This document shows, one piece after another, positions 1-11,007 of a DNA stretch of 64,000 nt. The stretch is from NCBI RefSeq assembly GCF_036785885.1, contig NC_092316.1:45803001-45867000 (forward strand). Reading direction: 5' to 3'. A program made the position numbers and the translations under genes. The stretch's first letter is position 1, and every line of letters begins with the position of its first letter. The notes beneath the pieces were generated by a model. It did not search any database and had not been told where the DNA came from. It saw only the letters and a program-made list of their open reading frames with translations. Source of the DNA: Coffea arabica. Lineage: Eukaryota; Streptophyta; Magnoliopsida; Gentianales; Rubiaceae.

Positions 1-1199
1 ATGCATATATTGCAAAAACATGAAATAAAATAGTGTTTTGTAAAATTGTTGAATGCAGTGGTTGTTTAGCATGTTCAGCAGTAGCTTTTGACCGCACGAT
101 TCCCAAAAATTGAATACCAATTAAAAAGAAGAAAAGAGAGGTCCAACATTGTTATCACAATCAACCAAAATCGGTTAAGGTGTTAAGGGTTTGGACTAAA
201 AATGGTTTCTAATCCTACTACTTTTTAAAACATACAATTATAAAGATATATTAGTCTATATGTCCATATTTACTCTATATAATTATTACAAATTTCTAAT
301 GTCCTTGTTTTTATTCTTATTCTCTTCATTCCCTAAAAAACAATAATTAGTTTGTAATTTACTAATAGCCCAGACATCCAATAACAATTGTAGGATAATC
401 ACTTGACAAACTCTCACTTTTATATTGTTAGATAGATATCCATATTTAATGTATATATATAATTATTATAAAATTTTTAGCATATTCATTTTTCTTAATG
501 GTGCTAAATTGCTCTAAATTGTAAAGCAATGTTGTATGCTATTTTTTTTATTATTCTTTTAGTCAAGCATGCAACATTAATTAGATTTTTTCTTACATTA
601 AAAAATTAAAATACTGTAAATTTCAAAAACAATGTAATAATACATGGCTCTTAATGTGGATTTAATGATCTAATATTAGTGAGCAATATTTTACAAAAAT
701 ATGATAGAAAAATAATTGTTGTGATTATATTGATTATAATGTTTTAATTTGTACAAAAAAAGGAAATAAGCTTATATTTATGAAACTTAGTGAGTAATAG
801 ATATATACATAAATATAGATGGGTATCTTTATAATTGCCTCACCCAGACCACATAATTTATACAAATCATACCACACAAATGTCGACACTGCATTTTCTC
901 AATTATAGTACTTTATTAACCATTATATTATAAAATATCCTCCATAGTCCATAGTACACAAACTATTAACATTATATTCACCCAACCAATTTACCATACT
1001 ATTATTTTATAATTCAAGCCAGACTTATAACAATTATATGACTCTCTATATTATAAAAAATATATAATGGCTAAAAATTAAGCAATTTAATACGGAACAT
1101 ATTAGCCCTCCTGCGCATAGCGCAGGCCATCTCACTAGTCTATCTAAATCAGATACTAATTACAATTTACAAAAGAAAACCAGCAAGACAAATTATTAT
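1..1199. other. AT-rich intergenic DNA, no gene seen
   Basis: The stretch is strongly AT-rich, with many short A/T runs and no long open frame on either strand. I recognise no gene, RNA or transposon end in it. Confidence 0.6.
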
Positions 1200-1640
1200 T
1201 AAAAAAAGGAAAGTAATTGCATCACATAATAGGCCTATAGCAATGGGCCAGCCCAATGGCAAATTCCAACATAATATGGTCTACTTTACATATTTAGGCA
1301 TTTAGCTTTATATTAACCTATGTATCCTACTGCAGCCATCGTTCTATTTTTTTTCACTTTTTTTTATTTAATTTGGATTTAACATGTAATCATCATTTAT
1401 ATACCCAAACTTCCGATTATAGTCTCAAGAAATATGCAAAGTGAGCGAAGATACTGACAACAATTTTATTCCTAAATAGGTGGATTGTATTTTTTTTAAC
1501 CTATCTTGGTAATTTCAATCAGTCAAATATTGAAATCCATAATTTCTTTTGCTTTTGATTTCTCCACTTCTCTCTTGCCCTATGCTGCAATCCTCTCTTT
1601 CCCCTTCCCTCTCTCTATTTATCTTTCTCCTATCCTCTGG

Positions 1641-1793
1641 CTCTATATATTAGGTGGAAGTGGAATCCCTCCCTAATTTTCCCTGTTCTTTTTGGGTTTT
1701 GCTAATTTTGGTTATTCACTACTGCAATTGTTCTGAAATGCCTGCCATTCTGAAACTCCATAGCAGCTGGGATGAAGTATACATTATTGAGGT
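1641..1793 (+). promoter_or_regulatory. Promoter / first-exon-like piece, copy D
   Basis: A TATA-like stretch (ctctatatatta, 1641-1652) follows a CT-rich tract and precedes an ATG at 1772. A 20-nt mini-exon-like frame (1772-1791, reading M-K-Y-T-L-L) ends in AG|GT. The same arrangement recurs at 57718, 59180 and 59853, where the 57718 and 59180 copies read M-K-S-T-L-L. The recurrence supports a duplicated 5' gene end. No downstream coding part is recognisable, so a promoter for a lost gene or an untranslated leader is equally possible. Confidence 0.35.
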
Positions 1794-2007
1794 TCTTTTT
1801 CTTTGTCATCTCTCTATTCTGAATTAATGGTCTCTCTTTGTTATCTTAGACTTGTTTTTACTATGTTTTTGTTCTGGGTAGAAAATTTTGGATCATCATC
1901 ATGTATCTAGTTCGTCTTTCCAATTTCTGAAACCTTGTGACCCATTGATTTTAATTTTATGCTAAACTAAACGTTGGTAGTAATAGTCTAGTTAAAAGGA
2001 TTGTTAC

Positions 2008-2105
2008 CTGAAACATTGAAGGCATAACCTACAGTTATCCCACCCAATAGTGCTAGCAGCTTCAGAATTCGAATTCGATTGATGACATCCTTCCTTTGAA
2101 CAAAT
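2008..2105 (-). pseudogene. Exon Z of an unrecognised single-span membrane protein, left copy
   Basis: On the minus strand this 98-nt stretch is preceded by a GCAG acceptor and followed by CAG|GTAACA. Its frame joins in phase to exon Y: Y ends with AG and Z supplies A, giving an Arg codon. The joined reading is R-F-V-Q-R-K-D-V-I-N-R, then a hydrophobic run (about L-K-L-L-A-L-L-G-G-I-T-V-G-Y-A-F), a likely membrane segment after a basic stretch. I do not recognise the family. The conserved frame and splice borders argue that it came from a real gene. Confidence 0.55.
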
Positions 2106-2201
2106 CTGCAATTTTCAAAAGAAAATCATGCTGACTTCATTAGCAAGGAAGTGTGAGTTTTCGCATTAACATGTAACTTTACACAAAATATACTAGATTA
2201 C

Positions 2202-2479
2202 CTAGGTGAATGGGTAGGCATAATGTGTTCAGATTGAGTAATAGAGACAGATTCAGCACTGAACCGGACCTCTGCTGTAGACTCGGGCTCAACAGTCCAT
2301 TCTTCAATCTCTAGCAGGTACCGGGATTGTTTGGGTTGGGGTTTCACTGTAGACCAGGATGAACTAGGCTCCTCTTTGATCTTTTGTGGGGTTGTGGCTT
2401 TTTCAACCTGTGTGGTTGGCATAACAACTAAAGAAGTTTTAGGGTTCACACATTGGTAGAATAGTTCTTCATTTAACAT
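2202..2479 (-). pseudogene. Exon Y of the same unrecognised protein, left copy
   Basis: The exon-like block starts after CTAG at 2479, encodes 92 codons plus two bases, and ends CCTAG|GTAATC. The product is hydrophilic, rich in Pro, Ser, Glu and Gln (for example KPQPKQSRYLLEIEEWTVEP), with no motif I can name. It is followed in phase by exon Z, which adds a membrane segment. In the right copy codon 4 of the same frame is a stop. The exon X array lies upstream on the same strand, so X-Y-Z may be successive exons of one gene. Downstream exons are not identified. Confidence 0.55.
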
Positions 2480-2618
2480 CTAGTGAAATAATTGATCTCC
2501 TTTATACATGAGCCCTATAGACAATTCTACATCCACACAATTAATAGATTTTGATGAAAAGTTTGATAAAGCTCGACTTCCAAGAAATATTTGGTTACAG
2601 GGTGCCTAATCATGCTTT

Positions 2619-2623
2619 CCTAG
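2619..2623. other. Left target-site duplication of the Copia element (cctag)
   Basis: The five bases cctag precede the LTR. The unfilled site is visible in the duplicate at 60700-60704, where cctag runs on into atagcacttg. The matching right-hand TSD is missing because the element's 3' half is lost. Confidence 0.7.
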
Positions 2624-2883
2624 TGTTGAATATATCTAGATATGTGTGATATATTATACATCAATTATAGGGATTAGATAGCCTGATTATTAGCCTGATT
2701 ATCCTAGTTTAATTATAGGAAGTAGATAGCTAATTATTCTAACTTGATTTTAGGATCTTGATAGCTTGATTTTAGGATCTAGATTATTTCAATCTTGTAT
2801 ATATATGTCAGTTGTACTACTCACAAAAGAGTGTGAAGGAATGTTATCCCAAAATATCTTCCTCTCTTGCTTCTTCTCTTTCA
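2624..2883 (+). repeat. 5' LTR of the Copia element
   Basis: It begins TGTTGAAT and ends TTTCA directly before the primer-binding site. The start is fixed by comparison with the empty site at 60704/60705. At 260 bp it is short, as is usual for Copia elements. No second LTR is in the window. Confidence 0.9.
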
Positions 2884-2895
2884 TGGTATCAGAGC
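2884..2895 (+). other. Primer-binding site (tRNA-Met type)
   Basis: TGGTATCAGAGC immediately after the LTR is the usual plant Copia primer-binding site, complementary to the 3' end of methionine tRNA. Confidence 0.9.
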
Positions 2896-2974
2896 AACTG
2901 AGAAAAAGAAATTCGTTTTCTAATCATCCCACCCGGTGATTTTACCCGGTGATTTTCTTTAACCCAATATCATT

Positions 2975-5900
2975 ATGTCTACATCCGATACATCTATAAC
3001 ATCTACATCTAAATCCACAACTCCTCTCATGTCCAATCCATCTATTACTGGTTCTACTATTATTACTACCGAAAAACTAAAAGGCAGTAACTACTCTACT
3101 TGGGCTGCTGACGTTGAGCTATGGTTTATGGGACAAGGATATAAAGATCATCTTACTACTAAACTTGATGATACTATGACTGATCCATCCAAGTGGGAGC
3201 GAATCGATGCTCAATTGTGTAGCATGCTTTGGCAGACCATTGATTCTTCACTAAAGCAAATTTTCCGTCCACATAAGACTTGCTTTAGTGTTTGGGAGCA
3301 TGCCAAAGCATTACACACTAATGATATATCTCGTGTTTATGTCGTTTGTTCTGATTTGATGAGTCTCATTGCACCTCGAAAACTTGATATGCCTATGAGT
3401 TCTTACTTAGGCAGAATTCAAGGGGTCCTTTCCGATTTCAATGAGTTGCTACCCCCTGCTGCAACTCAGCAGGAACAACTCTCTCAGCGAGGTACATTTT
3501 TTATGCTTTTGGCTCTCTTTGGATTACCTGCAGAATATTCCACCATTCGTGATCAGATTCTTGCTAGCCCCATAATTCCTACTTTGTCTCAAGCTTTTTC
3601 ACGGCTGTTACGGCTCCCGGATGAATCAAAATCATCTTCGGAGAATATCGTTGTTGATTCATCAGCTTTGGCATCTCAATCCAACCAAAGAGGAGGTCGT
3701 GGACGTGGCCGTGGTCGAGGTGGTTATAATGGTAACAAAAATCGACCCTACTGTGACTATTGTAAAAAGGTTGGCCACACAGAAGATCGGTGTTGGCTCT
3801 TGCATGGACGTCTTCCCCAACAAGTGGCGAATATTGTTCAATCCGAACCTTGCGCAAGTTCAGAACCAACTCTCAAGCCCGAGTATGAAGATTTTGTGAA
3901 ATGGTTTACAGCCAAACAGTCTTCCACACCTACTGCCTCAGTTGTACACACTAGTAATGTTAGAGCATGTGTCTCTCAATCTCCATCTCTTGGCCCATGG
4001 GTTTTAGATTCTGCTGCCACAGATCATATATCTGGTAATCCACAACTTTTCTCTTCACTCCATAGTTCTACTTCTCTACCCAATATTACTCTTGCTGATG
4101 GCTCACAAACTCAAGCTAAAGGGATTGGCAAGGCTAACCCTCTACCTTCTGTGCCTCTCGATTCTGTTCTTTTTATACCCAATTGTCCTTTTAGTTTAGT
4201 ATCTGTTCGTCATTTGTGTCGTTCTCTTAACTGCTTAGTTACATTTGATGAGGAATCTGTAATTTTACAGGATCGAGGTACGGGGCGGACGATTGGCACA
4301 GGGCGTGAGTCTCAGGGACTTTACCATCTGTCTTTACCAACACCAGTATCTTGTTCTGCCGTAGATGATCCTCTGCTAATCCATAGTCGTTTGGGTCATC
4401 CAAGTTTAAATAAGTTTCGAAAGATGGTGCCATTTATTACTATGTCTTCCTTAGAGTGTGCATCATGTCAGCTTGGAAAACACACTCGTAGTCATTTTCC
4501 GAAAAGGGCTAATAGTAGAGCTGAATCTCTATTTTCTTTGGTCCACACTGATATTTGGGGACCGAGTCGTGTTATTTCTACTTTAGGTTTTCAGTATTTT
4601 GTCACTTTCATTGATGATTATTCTCGTTGTACTTGGGTGTTTCTTATGAAGAATAGATCTGAAGTGTTTTCTATTTTTCAAAGTTTTGTCTCTGAAATTC
4701 AAACACAATTTGGTGTTTCCATAAAAATCTTACGTAGTGATAATGCACATGAGTATTTCTCCACCTCTTTCAAGTCCTTTATGGAGTCTAAAGGGATTAT
4801 TCATCAATCATCATGTTCTCACACCTCACAACAAAACGGGATTGCTGAAAGGAAAAATAGACATTTGGTTGAAACGGCACGTACTTTACTTCTTCATGCA
4901 AATGTTCCGTTACGTTTTTGGGGGGATGCCATTCTCACTGCATGTTATTTGATTAATCGCATGCCATCATCTGTCCTTAAGGATCAAGTTCCTTACTCTT
5001 TTGTATATCCTAATGCTCCACTATTTTCTATTTCCCCTCGTACATTTGGCTGTACATGTTTTGTACATGATTTCACTCCTAGAAAAGATAAGCTATCTTC
5101 ACGTGTTGTCAAATGTGTATTTTTGGGGTACTCTCGAACACAAAAAGGGTACAAATGTTTTTCTCCTGATCTTAGACGATACATCATCTCTGCAGATGTT
5201 ACGTTCTTTGAGTCTACTCCTTTCTTTCAGCTTAACAAGTCTGACCATTCTACAATCACGGAGGATATTCCTGTTTCTACTTATTTTGTTCCTCTTACTC
5301 ATGACACTGACATTAGTCAGCCTCCTAAAGAGTCCTTACCTTCACCCGCATCACCACCATTGCTCACTTACCAGAGACGCAATGTAAGGAATTGTCCTAC
5401 TACAGTTCCAGATAATGGTGTTGGAAAATCTGCTGATGTCCCTGATGCCTCACGAACTATTCCAAGTTCGTCACCTACCACGATCTCCTCTCCAGCCAGC
5501 CCACCCATTGCTGTCCGCAAAGGTATTCGTTCTACTCGCAATCAATGTCCCAACTATACTTGTCTCAATTATCAGCGCGTGTCTTCATCCTATTATGCCT
5601 TTTTGTCCTCTTTGTCGTCCATGTCTGTTCCTAAAACTATAGGTGAGGCTATGTCCCACTCTGGGTGGCGTCAGGCAATGAAAGATGAAATGGCTGCTCT
5701 TCACTCCAATTCCACTTGGGAGCTGGTCCCACTCCCACCTGGTAAATCAACTGTTGGTTGTCGTTGGATTTATACTGTTAAAGTTGGTCCGGATGGTCAA
5801 ATTGATCATCTTAAAGCTCGTCTAGTAGCTAAGGGTTATACTCAAATTTTTGGTCTGGAATACACTGATACCTTTTCTCCAGTGGCCAAGATGTCTTCTG

Positions 5901-6253
5901 TTCGTCTCATCTTATCTCTTTCTGCTGTTCATCATTGGCCTTTGCACCAATTAGACATCAAGAATGCATTCCTTCATGGTGCATTGCAGGAGGAAGTTTA
6001 TATGGATCAACCACCTGGTTTTGTTATTCAGGGGAAGTCTAGTGGAATGGTTTGTCGACTAAAACGTGCACTCTATGGTCTCAAACAATCTCCTCGGGCC
6101 TGGTTTGGACGCTTTCGTGATGTTGTCCAAAAATATGGCATGATCCGTAGTGAGGCTGATCATTCAGTGTTTTATCGTCATTCTCCATCAAAAGGTAGCA
6201 TTTATCTTGTCGTTTATGTCGATGATATTATTATCACTAAATTTCCGGTATGA
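2975..6253 (+). CDS. Copia gag-pol polyprotein, truncated in reverse transcriptase
   Basis: The 1092-codon frame has no internal stop. In order it shows a UBN2-type gag region (about residues 30-230), a zinc knuckle C-x2-C-x4-H-x4-C near 259, the protease core W-V-L-D-S-A near 343, an HHCC region (H-S-R-L-G-H ... C-A-S-C-Q), and an integrase core. Integrase has D in H-T-D-I-W-G (about 524), D in R-S-D-N and E in G-I-A-E-R-K (about 624). Reverse transcriptase runs from about residue 897 to Y-V-D-D near 1081. The last four residues (K-F-P-V) come from the neighbouring tandem repeat. RNase H is missing, so the product could not complete reverse transcription. The uninterrupted frame suggests the truncation is recent. 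Confidence 0.93.
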   Translation: MSTSDTSITSTSKSTTPLMSNPSITGSTIITTEKLKGSNYSTWAADVELWFMGQGYKDHLTTKLDDTMTDPSKWERIDAQLCSMLWQTIDSSLKQIFRPHKTCFSVWEHAKALHTNDISRVYVVCSDLMSLIAPRKLDMPMSSYLGRIQGVLSDFNELLPPAATQQEQLSQRGTFFMLLALFGLPAEYSTIRDQILASPIIPTLSQAFSRLLRLPDESKSSSENIVVDSSALASQSNQRGGRGRGRGRGGYNGNKNRPYCDYCKKVGHTEDRCWLLHGRLPQQVANIVQSEPCASSEPTLKPEYEDFVKWFTAKQSSTPTASVVHTSNVRACVSQSPSLGPWVLDSAATDHISGNPQLFSSLHSSTSLPNITLADGSQTQAKGIGKANPLPSVPLDSVLFIPNCPFSLVSVRHLCRSLNCLVTFDEESVILQDRGTGRTIGTGRESQGLYHLSLPTPVSCSAVDDPLLIHSRLGHPSLNKFRKMVPFITMSSLECASCQLGKHTRSHFPKRANSRAESLFSLVHTDIWGPSRVISTLGFQYFVTFIDDYSRCTWVFLMKNRSEVFSIFQSFVSEIQTQFGVSIKILRSDNAHEYFSTSFKSFMESKGIIHQSSCSHTSQQNGIAERKNRHLVETARTLLLHANVPLRFWGDAILTACYLINRMPSSVLKDQVPYSFVYPNAPLFSISPRTFGCTCFVHDFTPRKDKLSSRVVKCVFLGYSRTQKGYKCFSPDLRRYIISADVTFFESTPFFQLNKSDHSTITEDIPVSTYFVPLTHDTDISQPPKESLPSPASPPLLTYQRRNVRNCPTTVPDNGVGKSADVPDASRTIPSSSPTTISSPASPPIAVRKGIRSTRNQCPNYTCLNYQRVSSSYYAFLSSLSSMSVPKTIGEAMSHSGWRQAMKDEMAALHSNSTWELVPLPPGKSTVGCRWIYTVKVGPDGQIDHLKARLVAKGYTQIFGLEYTDTFSPVAKMSSVRLILSLSAVHHWPLHQLDIKNAFLHGALQEEVYMDQPPGFVIQGKSSGMVCRLKRALYGLKQSPRAWFGRFRDVVQKYGMIRSEADHSVFYRHSPSKGSIYLVVYVDDIIITKFPV

Positions 6254-6520
6254 AAAACCCACAGAAAGGTGCGAAAGGTTAAAACAATCAAACCAAAATA
6301 ATAACAAAGCTGTCAACCTGAGGTTAACAGCTTCATTCTTTTCTTTATTTTTTATGTTTATGATTCAACTTTTCTTTGCTTAATTCTGGTGGATTTTAAA
6401 AGTAAAAAGAAATAATAAATAAAGATTTCAAAATTCAGCTAGGTTGTAAGTATGACAGAACCCATAGAACACAAAAAGAAACAATTAAGTTCAAACCAAG
6501 ATAAAAACAATGGTGCTAAC

Positions 6521-6691
6521 CTGAAGAGGTGTGTCCACGGATGCTCCTGCCATACGAAGGGGTGTGCTATCTTCTAAGCACATCTCAATTTGGCGGTCAA
6601 TGAAACACAGGAAGAAGATCTCAGAATATAACCCCTGTAGGAATTGGAGCTCCTCTTGAAGCTCTCCCTCTCTCGTCTCCCTCTCTCTCAT
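6521..6691 (-). pseudogene. Exon X, array copy 1
   Basis: The frame has the same C-terminal half as the other copies and donor TTCAG|GTTAGC, but a shortened start (M-R-E-R-E-T-R). The part after the acidic start is the conserved E-I-x-F-L-C-F-I-D-R-Q-I-E-M-C-L-E-D-S-T-P stretch. It lies closest to the Copia junction. Confidence 0.5.
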
Positions 6692-7120
6692 CTATTTTGT
6701 TAAAACAAATAAATACAGAAAAATGTGTAAAACATCTCTTGTACAAACATGCTCCATGATCTCGCTCTCGCTCATCTATTTTTTTCAATTGAGCAGGGAA
6801 ATGTGTTAGATGAACAAAATTTTGAGGTAATGCAACTAAATTTCTAGTATGAAAAACCCATAGAAAGGTGCTAAAGGTTAAAACAATCAAACCAAAATAA
6901 GACCAAAGCTGGCAACCTGAGGTTAACAGCTTCCTTCTTTTCTTTATCTTCTTATTTTTATGATTCAACTTTTCTTTGCTTAATTCGGGTTGATTTTAAA
7001 AGGAAAAAGCAATAATAAATAAAGATTTTGAAATTTAGCTAGCTTGTAAGTATGATAGAACCCATAAAACACAGGACAAAACATTTAAGTTCTAACCAAG
7101 ATAAGAGCAATGGTGCTAAC

Positions 7121-7327
7121 CTGATGAGGTGTGTCCACTGATGCTCCTGTTATACGAAGGGGTGTGCTATCTTCTAGGCATATCTCAATTTGGCGATCAA
7201 TGAAACACAAGAAGAGGATCTCAGAATATAACTCCTGTAAGAATTGGAACTCCTCTTGAAGCTCTCCCTCTCTCGTCTGAGCATGAAACTCTTCATGAAG
7301 ATCCTCCGAAATCTCCCTCTCCCTCAT
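7121..7327 (-). pseudogene. Exon X, array copy 2 (full-length frame)
   Basis: This copy encodes 69 codons, starting after AAAATAG with M-R-E-R-E-I-S-E-D-L-H-E-E-F. It goes on through a Glu/Leu-rich helix-like part into L-C-F-I-D-R-Q-I-E-I-C-L-E-D-S-T-P and V-D-T-P-H-Q, and ends CATCAG|GTTAGC. Both borders are good plant splice signals and the length is a multiple of three, so exons X and Y would join in frame. I do not recognise the protein. The array amplifies what looks like a symmetric exon, although transcripts would be needed to say it is used. Confidence 0.5.
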
Positions 7328-7745
7328 CTATTTTGTTAAAACAAATAAATATAGAAAAGTGTGTTAAACTCCTCTTGTACAAAGCTTGCTCTCTCTCATC
7401 TATTTTTTTTTTCAATTGAGCAGGGACATGTGTTAGATGAACAAAATTTGGAGGAAATCCAACTAAATTTCTAGTATGAAAAACCCACAGAAAGGTGCAA
7501 AAGGTTAAAACGATCAAACCAAAATAATAGCAAAGCTGGCAACCTGAGGTTAACAGCTTCATTCTTTTCTTTATTTTTATGTTTGTGATTCAATTTTTCT
7601 TTGCTTAATTTTGGTGGATTTTTAAAGTAAAAGGCAATAATAAATAAGGATTTTGAAATTCAGCTACGTTGCAAGTATGACACAACACATAGAATGCAAG
7701 AAAAAATATTTAAGTTCAAACCAAGATAAGAGCAATGGTGCTAAC

Positions 7746-7925
7746 CTGATGAGGTGTGTCCACTGATGATCCTGCCATATGAACGGGTGTGCTATCTTCT
7801 AGGCACATCTCAATTTGGCGATCAATGAAACACAGGAAGATGATCTCAGAATATAACTCCTGTAGGAATTGGAGCTCATCTCGAAGCTCTTCATGAAGAT
7901 CCTCCAAAATCTCCCTCTCCCTCAT
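7746..7925 (-). pseudogene. Exon X, array copy 3
   Basis: The open frame has a nine-codon shortening between the acidic start and the L-Q-F-L-Q-E-L-Y-S stretch compared with copy 2. The donor CATCAG|GTTAGC is kept. Confidence 0.5.
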
Positions 7926-8354
7926 CTAGTTTTGTTAAAACAAATAAATGCATAAAAGTGTGTTAAACTCCTCTTGTACAAGATCCTTCATGAGCTCACT
8001 CTCGCTCATCTATTTTTTTTTAACTTAGTAGGGAAATGTGTTAGATGAACAAAATTTGGGGGTAATGGAACTAATTTCCAGTATGACAAACCTATAGTAA
8101 GGTGCAAGAGGTTAAAACAATCAAACCAAAATTAGAGCAAAGCTGGCAACCTGCGGTTAATAGCTTCCTTCTTTTTTTTATTTTTTGATGTCTATGATTC
8201 AACTTTTCTTTACTTAATTTTGGTGGATTTTGAAAGCAAAAAGCAATAATAAATAAAGATTTTGAAATTCAGATAGGTTGTAAGTATGACAGAACCTATA
8301 GAACACAAAAGGAAACAACTAAGTTCAAACCAAGACAAGAGCAATGGTGCTAAC

Positions 8355-8561
8355 CTGATGAGGTGTGTCCACTGATGCTCCCGCCATACGAAGAGGTATG
8401 CTATCTTCTAGGTACATCTCAATTTGGCAGTCAATGAAACACAGGAAGAGAATCTCTGAATATAACCCCTGTAGAAATTGGAGCTCCTCTCGAAGCACTC
8501 GCTCTCTTGTCCGAGTGTGAAGGTCTTCATGAAGATCCTCCAAAATCTCTCTCTGCCTCAT
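8355..8561 (-). pseudogene. Exon X, array copy 4 (full-length frame)
   Basis: The frame is open over 69 codons with acceptor side intact and donor CATCAG|GTTAGC. Substitutions relative to copy 2 include D-C-Q-I-E-M-Y for D-R-Q-I-E-I-C. Confidence 0.5.
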
Positions 8562-8956
8562 CTGTTTTTGTCAAAAACAAATAAATACAGAAAAGTGTGT
8601 TAAAGTCCTCTTACAAAGATCCTCCATGAGCTCGCTCTGGCTCATCTGATTTTTTTTTTTAGGTAATGGAACTAAGTTTTTAGTATGAAAAACCCACAGA
8701 AAGGTGCAAAATGTTAAAACAATCAAACCAAAATTAGATCATAGCTGGCAACCTAAGGTTAATAGCTTCCTTCTTTTCTTTATCTTTTTATGTTTATGAT
8801 TCAACTTTTCTTTGCGTAATTTTGGTGGATTTTGGAAGCAAAAAGCAATAATAAATAAAGATTTTAAAATTAAGCTAGGTTGTAAGTATGACAGAACCCA
8901 TAGAACACAGGAAAAAACATTTAAGTTCAAACCAAGATAAGAGCAATGGTACTAAC

Positions 8957-9165
8957 CTGATGAGGTGTGTCCACTGATGCTCCTGCCGTAGGAAGGGGTG
9001 TGCTATCTTCGAGGCACATCTCAATTTGGCAATCAATGAAACACAGGAAGAGGATCTCAGAATATAACTCCTGTAGGAATTGGAGCTCCTCTTGAAGCTC
9101 TCTCTCTCTCTCTCCTGAGCGTAAAGCCCTTCATAATGATCCTCCAAAATCTCCCTCTCCCTCAT
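8957..9165 (-). pseudogene. Exon X, array copy 5 (frameshifted)
   Basis: The start matches the other copies. Expansion of a CT run (about 9100-9115) throws the rest out of frame, so the conserved C-terminal half is readable only in another frame. Confidence 0.5.
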
Positions 9166-9599
9166 CTATTTTTGTTAAAACAAATAAATATAGAAAAATA
9201 TGTTAAACTCCTCTTGTGCAAGACCCTTCATGAGCTCGCTCTTACTTATCTACTTTTTTTTTCAATTGACCAGGGAAATGTGTTAGATGAACAAAATTTG
9301 GAGGTAATGCAACTAAGTTTCTAAGTATGAAAGAACCACAGAAAGTTACTGAAAGTTGAAACAATCAAACCAAAATAAGAGCAAAGCTAGCAACATGAGG
9401 TTAACAGCTTCCTTCTTTTCTTTATCTTTTTATGGTTTTTATTCAACTTTTCTTTGCTTAATTTTGGTGGATTTTAAAAGCAAAAAAGCAATAATAAATA
9501 AGGATTTTGAAATTAAGCTAGGTTGTAAGTATGACAGAATCCATAGAATACAAGAAAAAACATTTAAGTTCAAACCAAGATAAGAGCAATGGTACTAAC

Positions 9600-9818
9600 T
9601 TGATGAGGCGTGTCCACTGATGCTCCCACCACATGAAGGGGTGTGCTATCTTCTAGGCACATCTCAATTTGGCGGTCAATGAAACACAGGAAGAGGATCT
9701 CAGAATATAACTCCTGTAGGAATTGGGGCTCCTCTTGAAGCTCTCCCTCTCTCGTCTGAGCGTAAAACTCTTCATGAAGATCCTCCAAAATCTCCCTCTC
9801 CCTCTCCCTCTCCCTCAT
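9600..9818 (-). pseudogene. Exon X, array copy 6
   Basis: The frame is open. The start is lengthened by repeats of the CTCCCT motif, giving M-R-E-R-E-R-E-R-E. The last exon base is changed (CATCAA|GTTAG), which weakens the donor site. Confidence 0.45.
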
Positions 9819-10454
9819 CTATTTTTGTTAAAACAAATACATATAGAAAAGTGTGTTAAACTCCTCTTGTACAAGATCCTCCTTGCGCTTGTACAAGATC
9901 CTCCTTGCAACTACGTTTCTAGTATGGAAACCCGCAGAAAGGTGCAAAGGGTTAAAACAATCAAACCAAAATAAGAGCAAAGCTGGCAACCTGAGGTTAA
10001 CAACTTCCTTCTTTTCTTTATCTTTTTATGTTTATGATTCAACTTTTCTTTGCTTAATTTTTGTGGATTTTATGTCAAAATGAATCAATGATCAAAAGAT
10101 TCTAGTTGTCGAAGTTGGCAACATTCACTAGTACCATCGTTCTTTTGCTTCAGCTGCTGTAATCACAGAAGCTTGAAATAGCAAAGAACCAGAGAAGCCA
10201 ATAAAATTAAGCCACCTAGTCGGTCTCCACTTTGATTAATTTCAAACATTTTAGATTTTAAATAGAGGACAGTAATTCGGATGTCTTTATATGAACTACT
10301 TTGTAGTGTGAAATTAATGCTGACTATTTTTCATTTAATCCGTCTTATTTTAGTGACCTTGGCTCTCACTCGCCATTGCATTTTGGTGGAACTTTTTTGT
10401 TAATACTTTTTATCATCAATCATCTCCAGAGAGAACAATCGAAAGGTGAAAGCA

Positions 10455-11007
<553 letters not shown>

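Larger units (their letters stand above)
1200..2623. repeat. Segmental duplication, left copy (partner 59330-60704)
   Basis: This block matches 59330-60704 almost base for base at a constant offset of 58081 in its right part. Differences are scattered substitutions and small indels. The match stops exactly at 2623, where a Copia LTR begins; the right copy continues past that point into other sequence. The block holds a promoter/first-exon-like piece on + and exons Z and Y on -. The high identity implies recent duplication or gene conversion. Confidence 0.9.
2624..6240 (+). mobile_element. Copia (Ty1) LTR retrotransposon, 3'-truncated
   Basis: The element starts with a 260-bp LTR, then a tRNA-Met-type primer-binding site, then one long gag-pol frame. 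The sequence leaves the element within the reverse transcriptase, just after the Y-V-D-D catalytic box. It continues as the tandem array, sharing the short junction ctaaattt. RNase H, polypurine tract, 3' LTR and right TSD are all absent. The left boundary is precise because the duplicated locus at 60.7 kb shows the same target without an insertion. Confidence 0.95.
6241..10075. repeat. Tandem array, about 0.6-kb units (left array)
   Basis: Six to seven direct units of about 590-640 bp can be followed by the landmark tagtatgaaaaaccc near 6248, 6845, 7470, 8081, 8680, 9320 and 9911. Each unit carries one - strand exon-like frame (exon X), a downstream intron-like tract, and on the same strand a second short ATG piece that looks like a diverged partial copy of the start of exon X. 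The array continues at 62.6-64 kb. Unit length is too long for a microsatellite and too gene-like for a classical satellite; serial duplication of one exon with its introns fits best. Confidence 0.9.

Noticed and set aside
3579..5642. Several frames of 64-128 codons overlapping the Copia region
   Set aside because: They are other-frame shadows of the long gag-pol frame.
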